Shown piece by piece: positions 6,767 to 16,375 of a DNA stretch of 64,000 bases. Position 1 is the stretch's first letter. Each line of letters opens with the position of its first letter. The notes below the pieces were generated by a model. It saw nothing but the letters and a program-made list of their open reading frames with translations, was not told the DNA's origin and ran no database searches. A program made the translations under genes and the position numbers. The DNA comes from Luteibacter mycovicinus. GTDB taxonomy: Bacteria; Pseudomonadota; Gammaproteobacteria; Xanthomonadales; Rhodanobacteraceae. The DNA lies in assembly GCF_000745235.1 (NCBI RefSeq), contig NZ_JQNL01000001.1, positions 2,170,001-2,234,000 on the forward strand, in the 5' to 3' direction.

Positions 6767-9700
6767 ATGCGAGTCTGGAGCTTCTCGCTTGGATAGTAGT
6801 CTGGGCCAGGGTAATAGACGTCGTCACCCAAGGAGCCTAAGTTGTTGAGCATTTTGTTTGGAATGGTAGGGAGTAAATGATTTTCGTAAGGGTGCTGGCC
6901 ACCGGCCTTCAGTACTCCGTTGACAAAATCACCACAATTGAAGCGAAGCGCGTTGTAGGGCCGACCGATGTTCTTACGTGCCCAGTCGTTCATTGTCGCA
7001 TCTGCTTCGGACGTAGTAGGGACGCCATACTGCATCGGATAGTCACTGCCCCATGTCGACTCGAAGTCGGATAACTTGTTGTAATTTCTCATTACATCGT
7101 ATTGAACGCCGTCGCGTCTTCCTTGCTTGGAATAGTAGCTCCATCCTGACTTATCGCTCCCGACAAGAATGGCTTCGTGCCCTGCAGTTCGGCCGAATAT
7201 CATGGCCGCGCTCGGATCGATGAGCACGATAGCGTCATGTCCATTCGGGTCGACCATTGCTAGAGGATCGTTCAGCGTATAGGCGTAGGTCGAGCTACCG
7301 GCATTCAGACCAATAGGGTCACTCTGTACGTAGCGACCCGTCGTGGCCTCATAGTCGCGGTTCAAGTTGTAATTCAACCCACTCTCGGCGTCAAAGTACT
7401 GTCCGGGAAATCGCAGATTCAACCCGTATCCCACCGCCGAGGTCGGCGCCTTCTCCCCGAACGGATTGCTCGCATACGGCCACTGCCAGAGTACCGTCCC
7501 GCTGGCGTTCGTGACGCTTCGCGGCGTGCCCAGGCCATCGGCATGCACGAAGGCGACCGATGTGCTGCTACCGCTGACATCCACCACGCCCACCGGCAGG
7601 GTACCGAGCCAGATGTAGTCTCTGGCCGCAGTCCCGCTGCTTTCCGACAGCAGCTGGCTGCCTTCGTCGTAATCGAAGCGCGTGGTGCTTCCCTTAGCCG
7701 TCTTCTGGACGCGCTGGTCCAGTGCATTCAGTACGTAGCTGCCGACGACCGTGCCATCACGCGTGACGCTGGTCAGTCGGTTGCGCTGGTCGTAGCCGTA
7801 GACGTCGGTCCCGCTCGCCAGGTGACTGCTCGTGGTGTTGCCTCGGGCATCCACTGTGCGGGTGGTGGTGCCGATACCGGTGAGCTGGTGGGTGCCGCTG
7901 GCGAAGCTGTATGTCCCCGTGAGCAAGCCCGGCGCCGTCTTGCTCAAGCGGTCGCCGGTCTTGTTGTAGGTGTATGCCTCGATGGCGTTACCGCTGCTCC
8001 CGGTCACGCCAGTCAGCCGATAGAGCGAATCGTAGCCGTAGGTCTCGGTCGGCGTGGCCACGCCCGCGGCGTTGCCGATGGCGGTGAGGTTGCCCATCGC
8101 GTCACGCTTCATGTGCAGAGTGAACGCGGTACTGACAATGTCGGTCAGGGCGCCGGTCGCGTCGTAGCTATAGGTGACGACCTGGCCGTCGCCGAGTTTC
8201 AGCGACGCGATCGGACCGAACGACTTGTAGACGACGCTGCTGGCGATCGTGGTGGCGACGCCACCCTTCGGTGTAGCGGTCACGGTGATGATGCTGCCAT
8301 CGCCATCGCGAGTGTAGGCGATCAGCGTGCCGTTGGCTGTGGTGATGGACTTCAGGCGGTTTGCCGGCGTCCATGTGTACGCGGTCGTCGTCGTCGCGGC
8401 ACCCACGGCCTGCTGCTTCATCAGCACGTTCCCTCGACCGTCGTAGCACCAGACGATGCCGCCATTCGCTTCGATGATGCGAGTCATATGACCCTTCCCG
8501 TGGCTACCCGTGCAGCCCGTCGCCGTGTCGGCGTCATCGTACTTGTACTGGATCGACTTACTGCTATCGGCGAAGGTCACCGTGAGCGGACGACCGAGGG
8601 CATCATAGGTCATAGCCCGCGCGTTGCCCGTGGCATCGGTGGACGTAAGGCGGTTGCCGGCGACGTCGAAGGTATTCGATGTGGTGCCGGTATCGGGGCT
8701 GCGCAGGCCAGTGACGTTACCCAGGCCGTCGCGGTCGTAGTATGTATTGAGTCCGCCCGGGTCGCTGAAACCGGTCACCCGATCGATGGCATCGTACGTG
8801 CTCACGGATTGGCTGTCTCTGGTCGCCGTGTCCGTACCCTGGTAGTTCTGCAAGGTGCTGACCAGGCGATTGAGCCCGTCGAATACCTGCTTCTGCTGGA
8901 TGCCGAGCGCGTCGCGGCTGTGGACGAGATTGCCGTTCCCGTCATAGCTATCGCTGTCGGTCGCCGAGAACACGGCGCGGCCGAGCCCGTCGATGATCGC
9001 CGTCAACTGACCCAGCGTGTTGAAGGACCGGGATGTGGACTTGACCACGGTGCCCGCGGCGGTAATGGACTGCGCTTTGGTCGCGTTGCCTGCCGCATCC
9101 AGCGTGTAATGCATACGACGACCCAGTCCATCGGTGATATCGGTCAGACGATGGGCATCGTCATAGGCGTAGGTGGTGACGATGCCATCGGGATCGGTCA
9201 CCGTCCGGACCGCACCGTCAGGCGTGTACGCGATGTGCGTCGTCGCATCGGCACCTGACGCGACGCCGGTGCTCAGCGCACGTACGACCGTCGTGGCAAG
9301 CTGGCCACGAGGGGTATAGCTGTAATCAGTGATCACGCCATCAGCGGACTTCGCCCGGGCAAGACGTCCCGCCTTGTCGTAACTGAGGTAGCTGGTCACC
9401 AGCCCGGCAGCGTCCGTGATCGTTGCGGGGTCCCCGGCGCGATGGCAGGCACCGCCGAGCGCCGCGCAACCGGACTCATCGGATGTCAGAAAGTAGCTGA
9501 AGCGGGTCAAGTCCGTGATATCGGTACGGGCGCCGTCCACGGTCAGCAAAAGGCCTACGCGGGGACATTGCGTCGCGTCCGTCGCATCACAGTAGGTGTA
9601 CTTGACCTGGCGGATACCCTTTGGTGCATGCGCCTGACTGCCGCATGCATAGGTGACCGTCACGGAAGGATCGATGGCGCATTCCGCGGTGACTTGCCCG

Positions 9701-11352
9701 CGTGCGTTGTATGCCCATGCCTGCTTGGATACGACGTTGCCGTCGGCGTTGGACACCGCCTGGGTCAGCGGTACGCGATGCACCGTCTCCCAGGTCATGC
9801 TGGTATTTCGCTGTGCATCAGTTCCGGCTGCTTCGACTTGTCGTGTGAGAAGCCCTTGGGCATCGTAAGTTGTCGTGGTCACGGCGCCGTTAAAGTCCTT
9901 GGCACTTGCTGGGTAGCCGCGTGTATCGTACGTGCGCGCCTGCCAAGGCTGATTGCACCCGCCACCGCATGGCTGCGAGCTACCGGAAACCTTTAGCGTT
10001 CCGAGAATATTCTTAAAGCCGAGGTTGGTCTTCGTGCCCAGGGCCGTGGTCACCGTACTGACAGTGGGGAGCGAAGTGGACGTACCGTAGGTGACGGTCA
10101 ACGCGTTGACACCGCCTGCCCGGCTGGAAGACAGGGCCCGGGAGCTGCTGTCATACGTCGTGCTCTCGAAGCGTTTTCCCGTCTCATCCAGTATCCCGGT
10201 GAGTAGGCCCGGGAGATTCTTGCCGCCGGTGAGGTCTGTTTCGTTATAGAGATATTGCCGGGTCTTTCCGTCGGGATACTGGACGCCTATTAGGTCGCCT
10301 GTGGATGCATCGTAGCTGTACTTCAGCAATGCCCCGTCGGGAAGGGTAACCTGCGTTAGCCTGCTCGAGCCGTCGTAGAAAAAGTGCAGCGCACGGCCGT
10401 CAGGTGCTACGGCGGAAATCAGGAGGTCGGGAGCGGGTGCGACGCTTGCTGGCGTACTCGGCACGCTGTAGTTAAAGGTGGTCGGTGCGCCCGAAAGCGG
10501 GGTAATCGATTGCAGCAGCCCCGAGGCCGAGTAGGCTTCGGTCTCGCGAACGGCGGCCAGGAATACTGAGTAGCCGATAGCCGTTCCACTGGCATCGTCC
10601 TGTTCGGTCAGCGTGTCGGCAACGTCGGCGTCCGGCGCCCATATGCCGTTTGTTTTGACGAATTGCTCGACTCTGCCATCTGGCCGATACAGGTTGATCG
10701 TCGTCGTCGAAAGCGATCTAAGCGACCGATCGAACGAGTGACGCCACAATGACCCGAGTGTGGTCGATGTCATGCCGCTCAGGCTGTTGTAGAACCGGCG
10801 AAACGTTAGTACCTGCAATCCGCCACGGTAGTCCGTTTCCTGAAGGAATTTATTGCCAGTGGCCGTATTGATGGGGTCAGCCTCGAGCGGCGTGGAGCGC
10901 AACGGTGACCCGTCGTGTCCGTTGCCGCTGTCGCAGTCACATCCGCCAGCGTTCTTCCCCACATCGTATGAGCGAAATGTCACGTTCACGGCCAAAGGTA
11001 AGTTATTACCCGCGCAACTCGTCGGCGTGACGTTATCGCGATACTGCATCTCCAGGATAAAGTTCTGAAAATTCTGATGTGGATTAAGGTTCTGGACGTA
11101 AAGGTAGCAGCCCGCCGTTGCTCCCTGCCCGGCGAGGTACGTGCTGGCAACCTTTATCATCTGGTCCAGTGAGGAGTACTGCTTGGCATCGGGAATTTGG
11201 CTGTAGAACGCGTAAGGTGGGCCAAAGTCGTTGGTGTCCGACAAGGCGTAGCTGGGCATGGCGAGGCCCCATTGCGCAATCAGCCCGCACACGACCAGGA
11301 TCCATCGCCGAGCTCCCATCCTCTCCGAATGATGAGTGCGCTTCCTATACAT
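6751..11352 (-). CDS. Exported RHS-repeat polymorphic toxin with permuted papain-fold-like tip
   Basis: 1533 residues. A Sec-type signal peptide covers about residues 1-36. A cysteine-containing N-terminal domain of about 110 residues follows, then a DUF6531-type motif (DPINTATGNKFLQ). Some 1,050 residues of YD/RHS repeats follow (for example YSYDASTGDLIGVQYPDGK), and the RHS core (GRYVQSDPIGLNAGSSTYAY) ends at DPNG. The last 164 residues are the variable tip. It carries His at about 1392 (AGHEAILVG) and Cys at about 1473 (RFNCGDFVNGVLKAGG). The His-before-Cys order and the GHEAILVG and NCGDFV contexts resemble permuted NlpC/P60/YiiX-type papain-fold hydrolases, so a peptidase, amidase or acyltransferase activity is likely. 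No VgrG, PAAR or T6SS gene is near; the signal peptide implies Sec export. Start ATG 11352 has AGGGACGG upstream. Confidence 0.9.
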   Translation of the reverse strand: MYRKRTHHSERMGARRWILVVCGLIAQWGLAMPSYALSDTNDFGPPYAFYSQIPDAKQYSSLDQMIKVASTYLAGQGATAGCYLYVQNLNPHQNFQNFILEMQYRDNVTPTSCAGNNLPLAVNVTFRSYDVGKNAGGCDCDSGNGHDGSPLRSTPLEADPINTATGNKFLQETDYRGGLQVLTFRRFYNSLSGMTSTTLGSLWRHSFDRSLRSLSTTTINLYRPDGRVEQFVKTNGIWAPDADVADTLTEQDDASGTAIGYSVFLAAVRETEAYSASGLLQSITPLSGAPTTFNYSVPSTPASVAPAPDLLISAVAPDGRALHFFYDGSSRLTQVTLPDGALLKYSYDASTGDLIGVQYPDGKTRQYLYNETDLTGGKNLPGLLTGILDETGKRFESTTYDSSSRALSSSRAGGVNALTVTYGTSTSLPTVSTVTTALGTKTNLGFKNILGTLKVSGSSQPCGGGCNQPWQARTYDTRGYPASAKDFNGAVTTTTYDAQGLLTRQVEAAGTDAQRNTSMTWETVHRVPLTQAVSNADGNVVSKQAWAYNARGQVTAECAIDPSVTVTYACGSQAHAPKGIRQVKYTYCDATDATQCPRVGLLLTVDGARTDITDLTRFSYFLTSDESGCAALGGACHRAGDPATITDAAGLVTSYLSYDKAGRLARAKSADGVITDYSYTPRGQLATTVVRALSTGVASGADATTHIAYTPDGAVRTVTDPDGIVTTYAYDDAHRLTDITDGLGRRMHYTLDAAGNATKAQSITAAGTVVKSTSRSFNTLGQLTAIIDGLGRAVFSATDSDSYDGNGNLVHSRDALGIQQKQVFDGLNRLVSTLQNYQGTDTATRDSQSVSTYDAIDRVTGFSDPGGLNTYYDRDGLGNVTGLRSPDTGTTSNTFDVAGNRLTSTDATGNARAMTYDALGRPLTVTFADSSKSIQYKYDDADTATGCTGSHGKGHMTRIIEANGGIVWCYDGRGNVLMKQQAVGAATTTTAYTWTPANRLKSITTANGTLIAYTRDGDGSIITVTATPKGGVATTIASSVVYKSFGPIASLKLGDGQVVTYSYDATGALTDIVSTAFTLHMKRDAMGNLTAIGNAAGVATPTETYGYDSLYRLTGVTGSSGNAIEAYTYNKTGDRLSKTAPGLLTGTYSFASGTHQLTGIGTTTRTVDARGNTTSSHLASGTDVYGYDQRNRLTSVTRDGTVVGSYVLNALDQRVQKTAKGSTTRFDYDEGSQLLSESSGTAARDYIWLGTLPVGVVDVSGSSTSVAFVHADGLGTPRSVTNASGTVLWQWPYASNPFGEKAPTSAVGYGLNLRFPGQYFDAESGLNYNLNRDYEATTGRYVQSDPIGLNAGSSTYAYTLNDPLAMVDPNGHDAIVLIDPSAAMIFGRTAGHEAILVGSDKSGWSYYSKQGRRDGVQYDVMRNYNKLSDFESTWGSDYPMQYGVPTTSEADATMNDWARKNIGRPYNALRFNCGDFVNGVLKAGGQHPYENHLLPTIPNKMLNNLGSLGDDVYYPGPDYYPSEKLQTRMWGEP

Positions 11353-11973
11353 AAGTCCGTCCCTGCTTGCTCAGTAGAGGAGATCGAGAACCTGCTGTGC
11401 AGGTGGCTGCCGTCGCATTCGCTTAATGCGCGGATTATCACGGGCATCGCCCGTCTGGCGTGTGGGCCTATGCCTCAATTACTTGTAGGGTTTCGCCTAC
11501 ATAACGTTATTTTGTGAACCGGGTCGCTCTTCTGGCTCAGGAAGCCTACAGTCCGGTCGTGGGGCTTCGACATCCACGATGGTTGCAGACGGGGCTTTGG
11601 GCGAAGGAATACAGATGAGTTCCGTGCTGCATGGGATTCGTCCCAGGAGATTTAAGTGCTTCATCGTTCTTCGTTACGACGCGTTCGTTGCACGCCGCGG
11701 CCGAGGCGCTAGCCGGGTGCAGTCATTCACCGAGGCATTACCGTGCTCATTAGAGATTTATGGCGATGCAGCGAGACGGTTGAGTATAAGAACGTTACAC
11801 CCCAACAGTTACGCTCTACCCACCCACACGGGCAGACTGGGGGTCTCTTTCGTCAAGAGATTGCGAATGGCTCGTATTTGCGTAAAATCCTGAGGATCAG
11901 TACCCCCGCGCTCCCGCCATCCCGTTCCCTCATCGGGTAGCCAGTCGCGCTTCATCGACGCAAGGGCTATCCG
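11353..11973. other. Gene-free 620-bp intergenic region between RHS and second receptor
   Basis: Open frames here lack ribosome-binding sites and recognisable sequence. I see a perfect 6-bp hairpin (TGTAGG / CCTACA) near 11484-11502 and a candidate degenerate Fur site at 11860-11878. The left end is the RHS promoter region and the right end that of the receptor operon. Composition is AT-richer than the genes. Confidence 0.5.
11860..11878 (+). promoter_or_regulatory. Candidate degenerate Fur box of the second receptor operon
   Basis: ATTGCGAATGGCTCGTATT matches 14 of 19 positions with the plus-strand reading of the clear Fur box at 5742-5762 and about 12 of 19 with consensus. It is 95 bp before the receptor start. 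Symmetry is weaker, so this is tentative. Confidence 0.4.
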
Positions 11974-14118
11974 ATGTCTATTCCAGCACCCGCTCTCATC
12001 GAGCGGGCCAGTGATTGTTTGCCGCTACGACGCCTTCTGGTTCTGGCGCTTGCCGCCTGTACGGCGTTTTCCGCCCACGCCGACGACGACACCCGGGCGA
12101 AGAAGCGAAGCACCGACCTCGACAAGGTGGCCGTCACCGCCAACGTGATCGACGAGGCCAGCACGGCGACCAAGGTCGACCTGCCGGTGCTGCAGACGGC
12201 GCAGGCGATCTCGGTCGTGCCTCGCCAGTTGCTGGAGGACCAGGGCGCGCTGCGTATCGGCGAGGCCCTGCGCAACGTGGCCGGCGTATCGCGCAGCGAC
12301 GTCTATGGCTTCTTCGACGGCTTCAATATCCGCGGATTCGACGCTTCCTCGTCGGCGACCTATCTGGATGGCCTGCAGGTCAACGACAGCATGGCGACCT
12401 CCGAGCTTGCCGGGCTGGAGCGCCTCGAGGTGGTCAAAGGGCCGGCCTCGGGCCTCTACGGCCAGGGACCGTTGTCCGGACTGGTCAATATGGTCAGCAA
12501 GCGGCCGACCGATGAGCGCTTCGCCAACATCGGCGTCGGGCTGGGCTCGAACGACTATCGCGAGGCCCGCCTCGACGCCAACAGCCCGCTCGACAAGGAC
12601 GGCGACTGGCTGGGCCGGATCAACCTGGTCTGGCGCGACCAGGACTTCTTCGTCGACAGCTCGGGCGCGAAGCGGGTGTACGTCACGCCCTCGCTGACCT
12701 GGAAGATCGACGGCGACACCAGCCTCACTCTGCTGGGCACCTGGCAGCACGACAAGCTCAACCCGTGGTCTCCGACCACCGCCTACGGCACCATCCTGTA
12801 CAACCCGAACGGCCGCATCCCCCGCAGCCGTGCCGTCAACGACCGCGATTACCCCGCGGAGCAGACGCGTGACCGACATAGCGCGGGGTGGATGTTCGAC
12901 CATCGTTTCAACGATACCTTCGCGATGCACCAGGGCGTCCGCTACGAAGACACGCACAACACGTGGGACCACTGGTTGTTCACCAGCGGCATCCACGAGG
13001 ACATGCGTACCGTCGATCGTTTCTACTACGGCCCCTATGACGAGCACGCCCACGACCTGCGCGTGGACACCAACCTCTCGGCTGACTTCAATACCGGTGA
13101 TGTGCATCACCTTCTGCTGGTCGGCATCGACTATGGGCACCGGCAGTCGAGCGACATCAACAACTTCGACTACGGCCCGTATCCGTTCGACATCTACGCA
13201 CCGACTTACGGCATCGTTCCCGGCCCTGAGACTATCGCCATCACGCCGTACTCGAGCGACACGCGGCAGACCGGTGTCTATGTGCAGGATCACGTGCAGT
13301 TCGGTGAAAAGTGGACCGTGACGGCGGGCGGACGTTTCGACCGCGCACGCGATGGCAATGGTGCGGATCAGCTGAAGACCAGCGCCTTCAGTCCCCGCGC
13401 CGGCGTGACGTATGCGCTGTCCGATAGCAGCGCGCTCTACGCCAACTGGTCGAAGTCGTTCAGTCCGCAGGGCGGCTATCCGCGCTTCGACGGCGGCAAT
13501 ATTCCGCCGGAACGCGGTGAGGATTTCGAAGCCGGCCTCAAGATTGCGCGACCCGACGGCAGCCTGCGCGGCATGTTCACCGCGTTCCAGCTGACCCGGC
13601 AGAACGTGGCGACCGAGGATTTCCTGCATCCCAACTTCTACGTCATTACCGGCGAGCAGCGTAGCCGTGGCCTGGAAGCCGAACTCGCCTGGCAGCCCCA
13701 GGCCGGTGTCGAGTTCACCGCGGCCTACGCGTTCACCAAGGCCGAGATCACCGAGGACAACACGCTGCCGGTCGGCGCTCGGCTCGCGGGCATTCCCCGC
13801 CACAACCTCAACCTGTGGTCGAAATACACGTGGCAGGAAGGCCTGCTAGCCGGCTTCGGCGTCGGTCTGGGCCTGAATTACCAGAGCGACCGGCCCGCGT
13901 CGAACTCCGAGGAAGTGGACCCGATCTACGGCCGCCCGTTTATCATGAAGAGCTATGTGCTGGTGGATGCGGCGCTGTTATACGACACGGGCCCCTGGAG
14001 CGCCCGACTCAACGTGAAGAACGCCTTCGACCGGCATTACTTCGTGACCGCGTCCTCGACGCGCACCAACTGGGGTGAGCCCCGCAGCGTGATGCTCAAC
14101 CTGGAAAGGAGATTCTGA
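11974..14118 (+). CDS. TonB-dependent siderophore receptor
   Basis: 714 residues: signal peptide ending near AFSAHA, plug domain with TAQAISVVPRQLL and RLEVVKGPASGLYGQG, then a 22-strand-type barrel ending in Phe (VMLNLERRF). AAGGG stands about 8 nt before the ATG. The plug includes a dedicated siderophore-receptor sequence (GFNIRGFDASSSATYLDG). It is the first gene of an iron-uptake operon: DUF3649, PepSY and DUF3325 genes follow with 2-bp or 4-bp spacing. It is a different receptor from the one at 3615-5708. The ligand is unknown; hydroxamate-type ferric siderophores are common for this class. Confidence 0.93.
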   Translation: MSIPAPALIERASDCLPLRRLLVLALAACTAFSAHADDDTRAKKRSTDLDKVAVTANVIDEASTATKVDLPVLQTAQAISVVPRQLLEDQGALRIGEALRNVAGVSRSDVYGFFDGFNIRGFDASSSATYLDGLQVNDSMATSELAGLERLEVVKGPASGLYGQGPLSGLVNMVSKRPTDERFANIGVGLGSNDYREARLDANSPLDKDGDWLGRINLVWRDQDFFVDSSGAKRVYVTPSLTWKIDGDTSLTLLGTWQHDKLNPWSPTTAYGTILYNPNGRIPRSRAVNDRDYPAEQTRDRHSAGWMFDHRFNDTFAMHQGVRYEDTHNTWDHWLFTSGIHEDMRTVDRFYYGPYDEHAHDLRVDTNLSADFNTGDVHHLLLVGIDYGHRQSSDINNFDYGPYPFDIYAPTYGIVPGPETIAITPYSSDTRQTGVYVQDHVQFGEKWTVTAGGRFDRARDGNGADQLKTSAFSPRAGVTYALSDSSALYANWSKSFSPQGGYPRFDGGNIPPERGEDFEAGLKIARPDGSLRGMFTAFQLTRQNVATEDFLHPNFYVITGEQRSRGLEAELAWQPQAGVEFTAAYAFTKAEITEDNTLPVGARLAGIPRHNLNLWSKYTWQEGLLAGFGVGLGLNYQSDRPASNSEEVDPIYGRPFIMKSYVLVDAALLYDTGPWSARLNVKNAFDRHYFVTASSTRTNWGEPRSVMLNLERRF

Positions 14119-14120
14119 CG

Positions 14121-14429
14121 ATGGCCAGGCGCAAGGCCGCAGGCATTCAGTCCACTCGCGTGCTGGAAATCACGTCGCGTGCGGTTGCCGCCGTCTTCGG
14201 CGGCTACGCGATGGCGGCTTTGGTCGCCTCGGCCTTCGCTCGCTGGCTGCCTGTCGCGCGCGTCGAGGCGGTGATCACAGGCATGCTTTCCTCGTTCGCC
14301 GTGTACGCCACCGTTGTCATTCTCGCCTTCGCCATGCGCAGCGCGACGCGGGTGTGGTTGTGGCTGGCAGCGTTTGGCCTTCCCCTTGCGGGTGCGCTCG
14401 CATGGTCGATGCACGGGAGCGCGGCATGA
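14121..14429 (+). CDS. DUF3649 iron-uptake membrane protein
   Basis: 102 residues with three predicted transmembrane helices (about 18-40, 50-72, 78-96). In many proteobacteria small DUF3649 proteins sit between a TonB receptor and a PepSY-TM protein, exactly the arrangement here: 2 bp after the receptor stop, and overlapping the next gene by ATGA. A role in periplasmic or inner-membrane handling of ferric siderophore is inferred from that conserved neighbourhood; the biochemical function is not established. Confidence 0.85.
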   Translation: MARRKAAGIQSTRVLEITSRAVAAVFGGYAMAALVASAFARWLPVARVEAVITGMLSSFAVYATVVILAFAMRSATRVWLWLAAFGLPLAGALAWSMHGSAA

Positions 14430-15991
14430 ACGGTGTCAACGGCGGCCTGCGCCAGTCGATGGCCTGGCTGCATACCTGGGCCGGCCTGCTGGTCGGCTGG
14501 CTGCTGCTGGCGATCTTCGCCACGGGCACCAGTGCGTATTTCCAGGACGAGATCACCCGATGGATGCAGCCGGAGATCACCGGCCAGCGCCAGATCACCC
14601 TGGCCTCCGAGCGCGCCCTCGACTGGTTACAGAAGAACCAGCCCGGCGCGGACAGCTGGTCGATCACCCTGCCCGGTCGGCGCGCCATCGCCTCCACCCT
14701 TTACTGGAAACCGGCCGGCGAGACGCGCCGGTCGCTGCGCGACCACACCATCACGCTCGATGGCAACGGGCAGCCCGTCGTGTCGCGCGCGACCATCGGC
14801 GGTTTCTTCCTCTACCGTATGCATTTCGACCTGCACTACATGCCCGTCCTCTGGGCGCGCTGGATCGTCGGCTTCTGTGCCATGTTCATGCTGGTGGCGA
14901 TCATCAGTGGCGTCATCACGCACAAGAAGATCTTTGCGGATTTCTTCACGCTGCGCTTCGGCAAGGGGCAGCGCTCGTGGCTGGATGCGCACAATCTGAG
15001 CGCCGTGCTCGCGTTGCCGTTCCACGCCATGATCACCTTTACCGGGCTGGTCACATTGCAGTCGCTGTACATGCCCTGGGGCATGACGGTGGCCTATCCC
15101 ACGGTGGCGGCGTACTCCGCCGATGCCTATGGCAGCGAGGCGCCACCGGTGCGTTCCGGCAACGCCGCGCCTGTGGCACCGATCGCGGAAATGATTCGCC
15201 AGGCGCGCGCGGCCTGGGGTGGCGCGGAGCCGGGCTATATCGACATCGCGTTCCCCGGCGACGCCAACGGCATCGTACGCATGTTCCGCGGCGGCGGCGA
15301 CGGTATGGCGGCGCGTGCGAAGACCTTGCAGTTCGATGCGGCCACCGGCCACATGCATCCGGTACCGGCCGCGAAGGGTGCTGCGAGCGAGACCGAGAGC
15401 GTGATGGTGGGCCTGCATGCGGGACGCTACGCACCCTATCTGCTGCGCTGGCTGTATTTCCTGTGCAGCCTTGCCGGTACGGTGATGGTCGCGACGGGGC
15501 TCATCCTGTGGACGGCCAAACGGCGCGTGCAGCTGCCCGATCCCGAGCGCCCGCACATCGGCTTCCGGCTGGTCGAGCGGCTGAACATCGCCAGCGTGGC
15601 CGGTCTGCCGCTGGCATTCGCCTGCCATTTCCTCGCCAACCGCTTGCTGCCTTTGCGCATGGACGGCCGTCCGGACTGGGAAGTGCATGCGTTCTTCATC
15701 GCCTGGGGCGGATCGCTGGTGCTCGCCTGCCTTCTGTCGCCACGGCGCGGATGGCTCGCGCTGCTGGCGGCGTCGACCGCCGCCTTTGCCGCCATCCCCG
15801 TCGTGGACGCGCTGACCACGGATCGCTGGCTGGTGCCGAGCCTGTTGCACGGCGACTGGGTTTTCGCAGGTTTCGACCTGACCATGATCGCCCTTGCCGG
15901 CGCACTCGGGTTCGCCACGTGGAAGGTGTACAAGCGGCCGACCGTCGTCGTGAGACGCAAACGGGCGGCGACGCGGGAGGTATCGGCATGA
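14426..15991 (+). CDS. PepSY-associated TM protein (PiuB-like siderophore reductase/uptake factor)
   Basis: 521 residues. The N-terminus starts a transmembrane helix (LHTWAGLLVGWLLLAIFATG) containing the HTWAG motif typical of PepSY_TM proteins. Three or more further helices follow, with conserved histidines such as RMHFDLHYM, DAHNLSAVLALPFHAMI and HAFFIAWGGS. These resemble haem- or flavin-linked ferric-siderophore reductases of the FoxB/PiuB type, so reduction of iron for release from the siderophore is the probable role. The upstream frame extends to 14354, but ATG 14426 (ATGA overlap with the DUF3649 stop) is the natural start. Confidence 0.88.
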   Translation: MNGVNGGLRQSMAWLHTWAGLLVGWLLLAIFATGTSAYFQDEITRWMQPEITGQRQITLASERALDWLQKNQPGADSWSITLPGRRAIASTLYWKPAGETRRSLRDHTITLDGNGQPVVSRATIGGFFLYRMHFDLHYMPVLWARWIVGFCAMFMLVAIISGVITHKKIFADFFTLRFGKGQRSWLDAHNLSAVLALPFHAMITFTGLVTLQSLYMPWGMTVAYPTVAAYSADAYGSEAPPVRSGNAAPVAPIAEMIRQARAAWGGAEPGYIDIAFPGDANGIVRMFRGGGDGMAARAKTLQFDAATGHMHPVPAAKGAASETESVMVGLHAGRYAPYLLRWLYFLCSLAGTVMVATGLILWTAKRRVQLPDPERPHIGFRLVERLNIASVAGLPLAFACHFLANRLLPLRMDGRPDWEVHAFFIAWGGSLVLACLLSPRRGWLALLAASTAAFAAIPVVDALTTDRWLVPSLLHGDWVFAGFDLTMIALAGALGFATWKVYKRPTVVVRRKRAATREVSA

Positions 15992-16254
15992 TCCTCTTAC
16001 CGATGCTTGCCTCCCTGCTCGGATTTACATTGTTGTGCCTCGGCATGTCGCGACATCAGCGCGATCTGTTCGGCCGCGCGATGTCGCCTGGGCGTACCGT
16101 GGCGGCGAGATGGATCGGCTGGACCCTCGTCGTGCTTGCCTACGGCGGCAGCATGCTGATCGAAGGTGCCGCCCTCGGCGCCGTTTATGGCGTCGGCGTG
16201 CTCACCTTTGGCGCGCTGGTCGTGGCGTTCACGGTTACCGGAATGTCCAGGTAG
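15988..16254 (+). CDS. DUF3325 membrane protein
   Basis: 88 residues starting at ATG 15988, overlapping the PepSY gene by ATGA. It has three hydrophobic segments (1-20, 42-62, 66-86) and a short basic loop RHQRDLFGRAMSPGR characteristic of DUF3325. It is the last gene of the receptor/DUF3649/PepSY/DUF3325 cassette, all translationally coupled, and faces the M24 peptidase gene across 121 bp. Confidence 0.85.
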   Translation: MILLPMLASLLGFTLLCLGMSRHQRDLFGRAMSPGRTVAARWIGWTLVVLAYGGSMLIEGAALGAVYGVGVLTFGALVVAFTVTGMSR

Positions 16255-16375
16255 CTTGCCGGTAGCCGGCTCAGTGTGCGCCGCAGCTACGACGACGACC
16301 GGACGACAGCGCGCCGTCAGGCATGCTCACCCGACGGAGCCCAGAACAGACCGCGCGAACTCGATCCGCTTCATG

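Noticed and set aside
7543..9258. 571-residue plus-strand frame inside the RHS gene
   Set aside because: Antisense to clearly coding YD repeats; no recognisable domain and no ribosome-binding site.
11579..11940. Two plus-strand frames of 65-104 codons before the second receptor
   Set aside because: No ribosome-binding site, no recognisable sequence, and they contain the probable promoter and Fur-like site.
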